Of a stretch of DNA of 57,079 nucleotides, positions 8,965 to 16,389 are shown one piece after another. The notes beneath the pieces were generated by a model. That model ran no database searches. It saw nothing but the letters and a program-made list of their open reading frames with translations, and was not told where the DNA came from. Source of the stretch: JAFGHJ01 sp964418485. Lineage in GTDB: Bacteria > Hydrothermota > UBA3072. The position numbers were made by a program, and so were the translations under genes. Position 1 is the first letter of the stretch. Every line of letters begins with the position of its first letter. The stretch covers positions 1-57,079 of the forward strand of contig CAYQMH010000005.1 in assembly GCA_964418485.1 (NCBI GenBank). Direction: 5' to 3'.

Positions 8965-10038
8965 CTATTTGGCACCTGTAGAGGTGTTTTTCTCAGATCC
9001 CAACTCAGATACTTTCTCTTCGAATTTAGAACTTGTGGATTTTGCAAACTTGAAGAGATCTATCCCAAACGTTACAAATAAATCATCATTGAAAAAGTTA
9101 TCATCATTATCGATGTCATGCCATGTTACTCCAAGATTGAAATAGGTTCCAAAATGTAGGATACCCCCGATGCCTATTCCGATATCATCACGTATTGTTG
9201 TAATTCCCGAAATTCCCCAGAAATTTCTCAAATCTTCACCATAATACTTTACCCATCCTAATAGTTCGATAGCTAAAACCTCCTTAGCTTTTAACTGTTT
9301 TATTCCTTCAGTGCTTACCTCGACACCCAATTCCGGATGAAAAATAACCCACTGATGACCTGGTGGATTTTCAATATCAAATGATGTTATATAACTATTA
9401 ACAAAGGATTCCCATGGATATTGAGAAAAGCCATTTTCAAGATAATTTTTCCATTTAGTTTCTGCCTTCAGTATTGCATTTAGGGTCATTTGTCGCCCTT
9501 CATCTTTAAAAATGTTTAATAATCTATTAACTGTCTCAGCCCTGTATCTTAGATCTTTTGCCTGTTCTTCATTTATCTCATTAGTATCTAATTTAATCTC
9601 GTTGGGGCTTCCGTAGAAGTAGATGATACCATTCGTGGTATTTGCTTGAAAACGACCGGTTGGAAATTTTTTGAGAATTTGATCAACACTGTCTCTGCTC
9701 TCAATACCTACCTTTTCAACCGCCTTCGTATAATCATTAACTAAAGCATCTAACTCATTCTGGAATTTCTCTTTGATTCCTAATTTACCATTCCAGTCAA
9801 CATTAGTTTTTTTAAAATCATCGGCGAGATCCTTAAATATCTCTCCCCACTCAAAATTGCCAATTTCATTCTCGTATTTCTTAATAACTTGTTCCTGGTA
9901 TCGGAAATCATTATGATCCTCCCAATCGTCTTCTTCGGACAAATAAACAGAGGGCGGCAGTCCAAATACATTAATATTCACCAAGATAAGTAATACAATA
10001 AGATAAAGAGAAATTCTAGCCGAATTTAACAATTTCAC
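8965..10038 (-). CDS. Secreted protein of unknown function
   Basis: This 357-residue protein starts with GTG, placed 5-6 bases after a strong GGAGGTATC site. It has a clear N-terminal signal peptide (hydrophobic LYLIVLLILVNINVF, with processing likely near residue 26). The mature part is acidic and largely helical. The C-terminal 100 residues are Gly-rich and beta-like (DIGIGIGGILHFGTYFNLGV, then FVTFGIDLFKF), reminiscent of small beta-barrel or lipid-facing strands, though I see no terminal aromatic signature. I do not recognise the family. Its neighbours are a hydrolase upstream and the TPR protein downstream. Confidence 0.7.
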   Translation of the reverse strand: MKLLNSARISLYLIVLLILVNINVFGLPPSVYLSEEDDWEDHNDFRYQEQVIKKYENEIGNFEWGEIFKDLADDFKKTNVDWNGKLGIKEKFQNELDALVNDYTKAVEKVGIESRDSVDQILKKFPTGRFQANTTNGIIYFYGSPNEIKLDTNEINEEQAKDLRYRAETVNRLLNIFKDEGRQMTLNAILKAETKWKNYLENGFSQYPWESFVNSYITSFDIENPPGHQWVIFHPELGVEVSTEGIKQLKAKEVLAIELLGWVKYYGEDLRNFWGISGITTIRDDIGIGIGGILHFGTYFNLGVTWHDIDNDDNFFNDDLFVTFGIDLFKFAKSTSSKFEEKVSELGSEKNTSTGAK

Positions 10039-10095
10039 TTGATACCTCCTTTAGGTAGTAAAACCATTTTAAGTCATACTCATATTATCATAGTA

Positions 10096-11148
10096 TCATT
10101 TATATTCATTAACAATCTGATAAAATTTTATAAAACCCTTGATTAGTTCTGACGGCGACGGCTCTTCTCCGAGTTCATCTTTTGGTACTTCGAGATCCTT
10201 TATAAAATCCCTCACATTTTGCATAAATTCTAGTTTGCCACCAAACCGCTTGTAATTATGGACAACCTCGACTTCTTCCTGATCGGTTACTGCCAATGGA
10301 CCTATTAAAGCCCTCAATATTGGTATATGAACCCTTGGATTATCGAGATAGTGTTCGAATCCGTGAATATCCCAGTTCCAACAGTGTTGAACTACAATTG
10401 GTTGATAGTCTGAACCCCATCCTACAGGATCGAACATTCGAGGAAAGGGGACAGGATCCAGTTCATGGCGAAAGTTCAGATATTTAAAAGAATATGATCC
10501 ACCATCAAGATTTGGCCCAGGTTTGACGATTGAATTATATGCCTTTGGTTCAGTCTGCAATAATCGACTCGTATTGGCTATCATAAATATAGACTTAAAA
10601 CGCCAATGTGTAGGACCAAAAACATTTGTAGAACCACCCCATTCTTTCGTTCCTAAGTAGTGCAAACTGTCATGCACAACTGCAGTACCAAGACTGTGAG
10701 CCAATACTGAACAACGCGCTTCACCAGATTCACTGATTTGCCTGTCGATTTCCTCTGCTATCTGTCTTACAACATCTATTCGAATTCTTTCTCTGTAAAT
10801 GGGAAAGAATCTATATATGATCACATCTGCGACATGTGACCATAGAAAATTCTTTTCGGTATCACCCGCATTTTTGAGCCAATTTAAGGCATCATTATCC
10901 TCCAAGCCATTCTCTTTTGCAAAATCACTTATCGCGTTAGCATCCTCTTGCCATTTATTCAAAACATTTGACGATATGATATTATCATAAACAATTGGAA
11001 CAAACTTGACTTTATCTTCTAATTTAGATTCTTTAAAATATGAATATTTTTTAGATGAGTCTTTCAACTTTTCGATTACACTATCTGCCCACTTTTTCTC
11101 TTGATGAACTCCCATACCATGAACCAAAAATAGAACGTTCTTACTCAT
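10096..11148 (-). CDS. Alpha/beta-hydrolase-fold protein (lipase/esterase-like)
   Basis: The 350 residues begin with VLFLVHGMGVHQ, an oxyanion-hole HG motif. Near residue 150 comes CSVLAHSLGTAVVHDSL, a nucleophile elbow of the form (A)HSLG that places Ser as nucleophile. Candidate acid and His residues lie in the second half (for example GFEHYLDNP), but the triad cannot be completed by eye. There is no signal peptide, so the protein should be cytoplasmic unless it is carried by the particle. A good AGGAGG site lies upstream. Proteins with this VHGMG start are often annotated as alpha/beta hydrolases of unknown substrate, and I leave the substrate open. Confidence 0.7.
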   Translation of the reverse strand: MSKNVLFLVHGMGVHQEKKWADSVIEKLKDSSKKYSYFKESKLEDKVKFVPIVYDNIISSNVLNKWQEDANAISDFAKENGLEDNDALNWLKNAGDTEKNFLWSHVADVIIYRFFPIYRERIRIDVVRQIAEEIDRQISESGEARCSVLAHSLGTAVVHDSLHYLGTKEWGGSTNVFGPTHWRFKSIFMIANTSRLLQTEPKAYNSIVKPGPNLDGGSYSFKYLNFRHELDPVPFPRMFDPVGWGSDYQPIVVQHCWNWDIHGFEHYLDNPRVHIPILRALIGPLAVTDQEEVEVVHNYKRFGGKLEFMQNVRDFIKDLEVPKDELGEEPSPSELIKGFIKFYQIVNEYK

Positions 11149-11194
11149 AATTACACCTCCTTAAATTTTATTAAAAAACAAACATTCGTTCCGA

Positions 11195-11347
11195 TCAAAG
11201 TATTCCCTTAACGTCCCTTTGTACCATTTGCCTGGCTAAATTCAAATCCGTCTCCACCTCTGTCTCAGCTAAATTTAATTTCTCACCCACCATCCTTGCC
11301 AATTTATCAGCAGAGCTGAGTTCTTCTATGCTTACTACTTTAAACAC
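11195..11347 (-). pseudogene. Short orphan frame, probable gene remnant
   Basis: A GTG-initiated 50-residue frame reads with good coding character (EELSSADKLARMVGEKLNL, ending RQMVQRDVKGIL). It has no convincing ribosome site and continues open upstream into the neighbouring relic in a different frame. I read it as the tail of a decayed gene. It lies in the 328-base gap between the hydrolase and the three-helix membrane protein. Confidence 0.35.
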
Positions 11348-11351
11348 CTTT

Positions 11352-11480
11352 TTATTTCCTGTATTTTTTCTTCCATTTATTGAAATCCCAACTTTTCAGG
11401 AATTTTTTAGCGGCTTCCTGGCCATTGCTGTATAGTAAATCACTTTCTTCCTGAGTAATATTAAAGTCTGATGAGATTAC
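11352..11480 (-). pseudogene. Possible patatin-like phospholipase C-terminal remnant
   Basis: Directly after the stop of the upstream gene, a 42-codon frame without a start codon reads QEESDLLYSNGQEAAKKFL followed by KSWDFNKWKKKYRK and a stop. From memory, this resembles the extreme C-terminus of patatin-like phospholipases (a G-x-x-AA-x-x-FL ... WDF-x-x-Y/W-K motif). The rest of such a gene is absent and the frame is preceded by TAA, so it would be a leftover of a deletion. The family match is a recollection and is not verified. Confidence 0.35.
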
Positions 11481-12358
11481 TTATTTCCTTTCTCTTCTTC
11501 CGGGTTCTTTCCAGAAGCGCGTAATTTCATAAATCTGTTAAGCACGTCAAACCAGAACGGGGCACCTAAGGATAAAGCTACTGCCGAGAACAACCATCCA
11601 AGAACCTTATTTGGCAAATTTATAGGTTCCTGTCGTTGCCCGGACCATCCAATTGGTAGTTGGAGTTCCTGAAGTTTTTCACTCGCGTTCTCTACAATTT
11701 TCGAAAAGTCTTTTTGTTCTGTAGATTCGATTTTCTTAACTGCTTCAGTGGCAGCTGTAACTAGCGAAGCACGTAAAGTTTCATCCCGATACAAACTATT
11801 GGCAATTTCAAAGGTATCAACATTCAATCCAACACTTACAACAATAGCTGTACAAAATATAATCAGTTGTATTTTCCGCTTGTACCAACCCTTAACTCTA
11901 TCCATCGTGTCGTTGAACCATCTCTCGATGTCTTCTTGCACTTTCTCAATTCCTTCTTTCTTCTGTCTGATAAACAACTGAAGCGTTTTCTTAATGTCGC
12001 TTTCCGGAAGATTATCAACCGCCTTGCTAAAATCCTTGAACATCTTTGAACCAGCGGTTACTTTAGGAGCAATAATATCTATTACGGTAAGAGCAAAAGT
12101 GTGAGATGGAACATAAGATATTTTTCTAGCTTTAGAAGAGAGGGCCTTTATTAGAGAATGTTCAAAAAAGCTATCAGCAAGTTCCTTCCCTTTTTGGTCT
12201 TTACCTTTAATGAGATTTTGAATTGCAGTCACAAGAGTCCTCGCTCTTAATGAAAACATACTCGCAATCCATTCATCAATAGTGGTGCATATCAAACTTA
12301 ATATTATATATACAAAAGCTAAACCAATAGCGACATCAAGTATTTGTGATTCAAACAT
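11477..12358 (-). CDS. Membrane protein of unknown function, three predicted TM segments
   Basis: The 293 residues have hydrophobic helices near 8-26 (VAIGLAFVYIILSLICTT), 165-185 (QLIIFCTAIVVSVGL) and 250-268 (LGWLFSAVALSLGAPFW). Between them lies a soluble helical region with many charged residues. The C-terminus is polar (GKNPEEEKGNK). The GAGGAGG site just before the ATG is strong. No known domain is recognised. It is in line with the hydrolase and amidase genes, and a patatin-like remnant follows its stop. Confidence 0.7.
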   Translation of the reverse strand: MFESQILDVAIGLAFVYIILSLICTTIDEWIASMFSLRARTLVTAIQNLIKGKDQKGKELADSFFEHSLIKALSSKARKISYVPSHTFALTVIDIIAPKVTAGSKMFKDFSKAVDNLPESDIKKTLQLFIRQKKEGIEKVQEDIERWFNDTMDRVKGWYKRKIQLIIFCTAIVVSVGLNVDTFEIANSLYRDETLRASLVTAATEAVKKIESTEQKDFSKIVENASEKLQELQLPIGWSGQRQEPINLPNKVLGWLFSAVALSLGAPFWFDVLNRFMKLRASGKNPEEEKGNK

Positions 12359-12512
12359 TTTAACCTCCTCATTTTTATGTTTTAAAATTTTCTCCAGTAA
12401 ATTTTTCTCTAATTGATCTATCCAATATTAATTAGAGCCAATTAAACCCTGAGGTCTATTGGGGAACCCACTCATCCAATTCTCTTTGCCAAATGTCTAA
12501 ATCCAAACCTTT

Positions 12513-13508
12513 TTATCCCAACTTTACAAATTCTCGGCTTACCCATTTTTCATTTAAATCAACCTTATACCAGCCGTTCTGTATATAATAAATTGTCACT
12601 TCATCACCACGAGACAGGTGGTCGATTATCCTAAAAGCTGTACTCGGGCCTGTTCTTACTCTGAGCTTAGAAGCTGTAACCTTGCCGTAGAAAATTTCTT
12701 GTAAATATTTTTCAGATAACCATTTATTTTCAGTGGAGATTCTACACCATCTGTTTCTCCGTTCGTAGATATCTACGATAGAACCATAATTTAGAAAACC
12801 AATCTTTTTACTCGTTACACTCGGACTCCTCCTGATATTAAGTCGAGATGCAGTTACCATCGCGTGACCTATTACTTGTTCAGCACTAATCACTTTATCC
12901 GTTGAAACACCTTTTTTCAGCTTTTTTAGTTCTGAAACGACCAATGGTATAAAATTCTTTTCAGCACTCTCAATCGAATTCCCCCCAAAAAAGTTAGTTC
13001 CGGGGCATGATTTTGTCGTTCCGGATCCATCTGTACGTTTACAGGTTATAAGATCATACCAGTGATGATAAACGATTGTATTAGTACTGGGAGTTAAATT
13101 GAATTTATGGCACAACACTGCATTAAGATGAACAATAGAATCTTTATGTTCTTGGGTCATCGTGTCTCTACCCCTATCAAAATTCCCTAAGTGCTCGATG
13201 CAAATACCGTTAGAATTATGTCCCCTTATCCCAGCAGGTGTTTTTTCCAGGCTTCTACAAATAGCAACCTTCCCATCCGGGAAAGTCGTAATATTCTGAG
13301 CGATATCGCTCCACCCGTTATTATTAATATGAAAGTTTCTCATACCGACCAGACGGCTGAAATGATTTTGACCATCAAAATGACTCATGTCAGGCAAATA
13401 TGTGTGGTGGTTTTGAATTAAATTAATGGCCCGGTTAACATCTTGTTTTATCAGCCAGTCTTTTATTTCACTGCTGTCAAGCAGTATAAATTTGTTTCTC
13501 TTTTCCAT
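12513..13508 (-). CDS. PGRP-type N-acetylmuramoyl-L-alanine amidase with two SH3-like domains
   Basis: This is a predicted zinc amidase that cuts the bond between MurNAc and the peptide stem. Residues 1-200 form an amidase_2/PGRP domain. The zinc ligands visible are His in NHHTYLP (34/35), His in YHHWYD (about 147) and Cys in SCPGTNF (about 165). Two bacterial SH3-type domains follow (residues 216-270 and 275-331; TASRLNIRRSPSV and TASKLRVRTGPST), usual cell-wall-binding modules. There is no signal peptide, as in endolysins. A role in releasing or deploying eCIS particles through the wall, or as delivered cargo, is inference. It has an ideal AAGGAGG site. The duplicated eCIS-type promoter lies about 430 bases upstream. 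Confidence 0.88.
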   Translation of the reverse strand: MEKRNKFILLDSSEIKDWLIKQDVNRAINLIQNHHTYLPDMSHFDGQNHFSRLVGMRNFHINNNGWSDIAQNITTFPDGKVAICRSLEKTPAGIRGHNSNGICIEHLGNFDRGRDTMTQEHKDSIVHLNAVLCHKFNLTPSTNTIVYHHWYDLITCKRTDGSGTTKSCPGTNFFGGNSIESAEKNFIPLVVSELKKLKKGVSTDKVISAEQVIGHAMVTASRLNIRRSPSVTSKKIGFLNYGSIVDIYERRNRWCRISTENKWLSEKYLQEIFYGKVTASKLRVRTGPSTAFRIIDHLSRGDEVTIYYIQNGWYKVDLNEKWVSREFVKLG

Positions 13509-13730
13509 CTTACTCCTCCTTAGAATACACTTACTTTAGGTGAATTACCTGGTTATATAAGTAACACCATGTGTTATATTTTATCCCGGCAGTATAATTC
13601 AACTCGTTATTCTTACTCATTTACGATTGATATCTTTCTTTCAAGCTCATTAATTCTACAGTCATTATCATTTTAAATCATTATTTTTGCATTTGAGATA
13701 ATATTTATTTTGATTTTTAACATATGTGTG

Positions 13731-13892
13731 TTAATATAGAGGAGAAGAAAAAGACACATCGAATGTAAATATTCTACTATGTTCATAAAATTCACAACTC
13801 AAGCCCTGACCTCCCTCACTCGCGTTCTGATTGAAAAATAACAAATCTTTTAAAACTTTACTTATAATCCCTACAATTATAAAGATATCCAT
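13731..13892 (-). pseudogene. Truncated copy of the first eCIS gene (operon-head relic)
   Basis: The 53-residue frame starts MDIFIIVGIISKVLKDLLF. This aligns with the start of the first eCIS gene at 52803 (MGEFAIIGVTNDILKSLLF): 9 of 19 residues are identical and several others are conservative. The leader before the ATG also aligns (GTAAAA-TATTT, then AGGTAAGATGTG versus TGGTAAATAGTC), as does the promoter further upstream. After residue 19 the similarity ends and the frame is probably meaningless. I read it as the decayed 5' end of a duplicated eCIS operon. Confidence 0.5.
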
Positions 13893-13941
13893 CACATCTT
13901 ACCTAAAAAACAAATATTTTACTGTGATACTTACAGTGTAC

Positions 13942-13969
13942 AGCATATGGATTTTTTATAATTTGTCAA
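13942..13969 (-). promoter_or_regulatory. Promoter P2, copy of the eCIS operon promoter
   Basis: On the minus strand this is TTGACA (13964-13969), a 16-base spacer and TATGCT (13942-13947). The spacer starts AATTATAAAAAA, as in promoter P1 at 52855-52882, and about 45 bases upstream of the -35 also match P1. It would drive the relic frame at 13892 and possibly the amidase gene with a leader of about 430 bases. The rest of the 13509-14023 interval holds no gene I can support. Confidence 0.55.
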
Positions 13970-14023
13970 GAGGTTTTTTTAAAATTTTGATTTTTTAGCA
14001 ATATCTTTACCACGAATACAAAC

Positions 14024-14312
14024 TCAAGGAACCTCCGGTTCCACTTTTACCCCTCTAAGTAGATCAGTTCTAATTATCACTACAGAGTCAGTCTTATGGA
14101 TACTAACTTCAGTTTTATTAAGCCTTTTCACGAGTTCATTCTTTTTGGCCGGTGAGATCTACTCGGGTGTTGCTTCCAGAGTACTGTGGACTGCCTTAAT
14201 TTCTCTGTTGACTCCATATGGAATATCCCATTACCGTTCCAAACATAGAAGCAGTAAAGAAATCTTTCGGAAGTTTTGTTTTTCTGGAAACAGTATAATT
14301 TTCGTTATTCAT
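14024..14312 (-). pseudogene. Decayed small gene (frameshift plus stop)
   Basis: A fine Shine-Dalgarno site (AGGAGG, 8 bases) precedes ATG 14312. The frame MNNENYTVSRKTKLPKDFF continues to MFGTVMG and then hits a stop. Moving one base, the text continues coding-like (PYGVNREIKAVHSTLEATPE), meets an in-frame TAG, then goes on (KKNELVKRLNKTEVSIHK, then VVIIRTDLLRGVKVEPEVP) to TGA at 14024. One frameshift and one nonsense change would restore a protein of about 95 residues. The family is not recognised. It directly follows the coiled-coil membrane protein gene. Confidence 0.5.
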
Positions 14313-14344
14313 ACTTATACCTCCTGTCATTCTTGTTCTTTCAA

Positions 14345-15619
14345 TTACAATCTTTTTTTAGCAAACCACACACAAGCTACAATTACCAGAGTTCCAATCA
14401 TATAAAAGCTAACAAACAAATATTTTCTGATAGATTCCACTTCCCCTGTTATTGAAATAAACATTTCTTTATTTAGAATCGCAATAAAAACCGACAAAAC
14501 TGATAGGACAAAAACCCCTATAATTACAAACGCCGAAAGTCCCAATAATAAAGGTTGAATAGTGCTTCTATAGGGAGGCAGATACCAGCAATCGACCAGG
14601 TAATCAACATCTTTTTTATATTCAGCAATAGTCCCTTTTCCAACTTCCCGCCAAATAAAAGTAGATAATCTAATACTCTTGTTTAGATAAGCTGTCAACA
14701 TCACAATTAAAACAACAATAAGGAGCGGGAATACTTCTGCAAAATCTGTTAAATTTAAAGGAATCTTACCTATCGGCGACTCTATAGACTCGATCTTGGA
14801 TTCAAGTTTTTTTATACGATTCTGATATTCTACTATTGCGTTCTCCGCTTTCAAAATTTCTTTTTCTCGGGCATCCTTGGAAGTACGAACATCTTCTATC
14901 AATAGTCCTATCTCAGAATAAATTGGATTAAAAGATTCATTTACTATATTATTTAAACCTTCTGCTACAGGAACCTTACCTCCGCTATAACTATGCCAGA
15001 AGTCAGGATCTACTTCGTCGACATATTTATTGATACTCCGGATTGCACTTTTAGATAGAGAGTCCAGCTTGTTATCAGAAGAGATCTCTCCCACATATTT
15101 TAGCTTCAAAACGGGATTAATTACCTTTTCTTCAAGTTCGGTTACTATTTCGCCAAACCAATTTTTAGTATACCAGCGAACACCTTCCTCAAATGTAGTG
15201 ACTTCCGGAGGAAAAGATATACTCACAGGTGGCTCAGGGCTGTTTGCATAATACTGATGAGGGGAAACCGACGGAGTGGAAAGCGTAGGAGAAGTAACAA
15301 TAGCATCTATCTCCGGCAACATTGCCTGTAGATGATCCGGAAACCCTTGAATCTTAACTCTGATATCTTGAAGAGAAGAATTACTGCTTCTACTGGTTTC
15401 GTCAAGTTGATTCTGCTGTGTTGAAAGTTTCTCAAGTTGAATCTGTTTTTGCTCTAATTTCTGCACCGAATTTTTTTCTTCTGCTTTGTACCGAAAGTAC
15501 GGCTCAATGACGTAAAAATGACCGAACAAAGCGAATATCAAACCTACAGTCAAAAGGCGATTAAAATTCTTTTTAACTAATCGCATATCATTCAAAAATA
15601 CATCAAAAATTTGCGCCAT
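14345..15619 (-). CDS. Coiled-coil membrane protein of unknown function
   Basis: The 424 residues show one TM helix near 22-41 (LLTVGLIFALFGHFYVI), then a long coiled coil (LEQKQIQLEKLSTQQNQLDE) and a Pro/Ser-rich linker. A globular stretch follows (residues 140-260), then a second coiled coil, then three TM helices near 295-313, 353-378 and 402-419. The soluble part between TM1 and TM2 would lie on one side of the membrane. There is a good GGAG site before the ATG. No family is recognised. The topology suits an envelope-spanning anchor or sensor. It is adjacent to the zinc-ribbon/TPR membrane protein and directly downstream of the cargo cluster. Confidence 0.72.
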   Translation of the reverse strand: MAQIFDVFLNDMRLVKKNFNRLLTVGLIFALFGHFYVIEPYFRYKAEEKNSVQKLEQKQIQLEKLSTQQNQLDETSRSSNSSLQDIRVKIQGFPDHLQAMLPEIDAIVTSPTLSTPSVSPHQYYANSPEPPVSISFPPEVTTFEEGVRWYTKNWFGEIVTELEEKVINPVLKLKYVGEISSDNKLDSLSKSAIRSINKYVDEVDPDFWHSYSGGKVPVAEGLNNIVNESFNPIYSEIGLLIEDVRTSKDAREKEILKAENAIVEYQNRIKKLESKIESIESPIGKIPLNLTDFAEVFPLLIVVLIVMLTAYLNKSIRLSTFIWREVGKGTIAEYKKDVDYLVDCWYLPPYRSTIQPLLLGLSAFVIIGVFVLSVLSVFIAILNKEMFISITGEVESIRKYLFVSFYMIGTLVIVACVWFAKKRL

Positions 15620-15649
15620 ATGAACTCCTACATTTCAATCGGTGTTTAT

Positions 15650-16294
15650 TTATCTTTGTTTTTCATACAGGATTTGCGCGGTGATGAGTCCTTTTCGTGC
15701 TTCCATATCTTCCGGATCTCGCCTTACTGCATCTTCATATTTACGGATAGCTTCTTTTGGGTCATTTCTTTCAATGTTAATGTAAGCTATACCTTTAGAA
15801 GCGTAAGATTCCGAAAACTGCCGAACCGGAGAAAGCTCTTTCTCCAATATTCCGGCCTCTTTGTACAATTGTTCGGCTTGTTCCTTATTTCCCCTCTCGA
15901 GTGCTCTATTCGCTTCGGCAATCAATTCGTTATAATGTTCCATTTTTTCTCTGTTTTTCACATCAGCAGGGGGAGTTTCGAATCTTACTTCTTCACCTGG
16001 TTTTAGTTCTCTCCGTACCACATTTAAAATAACATCAGACGGGACTTCCCTCAAAATCTCCATAGTGGCGATCTTATCCATTTCCGCCTTTTCCTTTTCA
16101 AACATCGCTTCCACTCTACCTTTATACTCAAGTAAAGCGATAGTTAAAGAACCTATAGAGACTACAATCGAAAGTATCCCGGCAATGAAGCCATTAATCC
16201 TCTTAAAAAAAACTTGAGACCCGAGTAGTTCTCCGCAAATCTTACACTTCATCGCGCCATCATTAATCTCTTCCTTACAATATGGACACTGCAT
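15650..16294 (-). CDS. Zinc-ribbon, single-TM, TPR-like protein
   Basis: The 214 residues start with a zinc-ribbon finger (CPYCKEEINDGAMKCKICG, Cys 3, 6, 17 and 20). A TM helix follows at about 35-56 (GFIAGILSIVVSIGSLTIAL), then a soluble C-terminal part with TPR-like helices (AEANRALERGNKEQAEQLY; EAIRKYEDAVRRDPEDMEA). Zinc-ribbon plus TM proteins of this layout are common small membrane adaptors; the TPR part would bind a partner. A strong AGGAGG site is present. It is the first gene after the DUF4157 cargo cluster, on the same strand. Confidence 0.75.
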   Translation of the reverse strand: MQCPYCKEEINDGAMKCKICGELLGSQVFFKRINGFIAGILSIVVSIGSLTIALLEYKGRVEAMFEKEKAEMDKIATMEILREVPSDVILNVVRRELKPGEEVRFETPPADVKNREKMEHYNELIAEANRALERGNKEQAEQLYKEAGILEKELSPVRQFSESYASKGIAYINIERNDPKEAIRKYEDAVRRDPEDMEARKGLITAQILYEKQR

Positions 16295-16389
16295 AAAACC
16301 TCCTAATTTTCCACTTTAACAATAAACCCTCTCTTTGTTTATGATTCATAACGCAGTACAAAACCAAGTTTTTTTGGAAAGCTACTCGG

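Noticed and set aside
13560..13580. GTAACACCATGTGTTA-like inverted repeat in the gap upstream of the amidase gene considered as an operator
   Set aside because: A single near-palindrome with no regulator gene nearby; not enough to support a site.
14145..14405. Plus-strand frame across the decayed gene
   Set aside because: Antisense to the relic and overlapping the next gene; the minus strand has the Shine-Dalgarno site and coding-like text.
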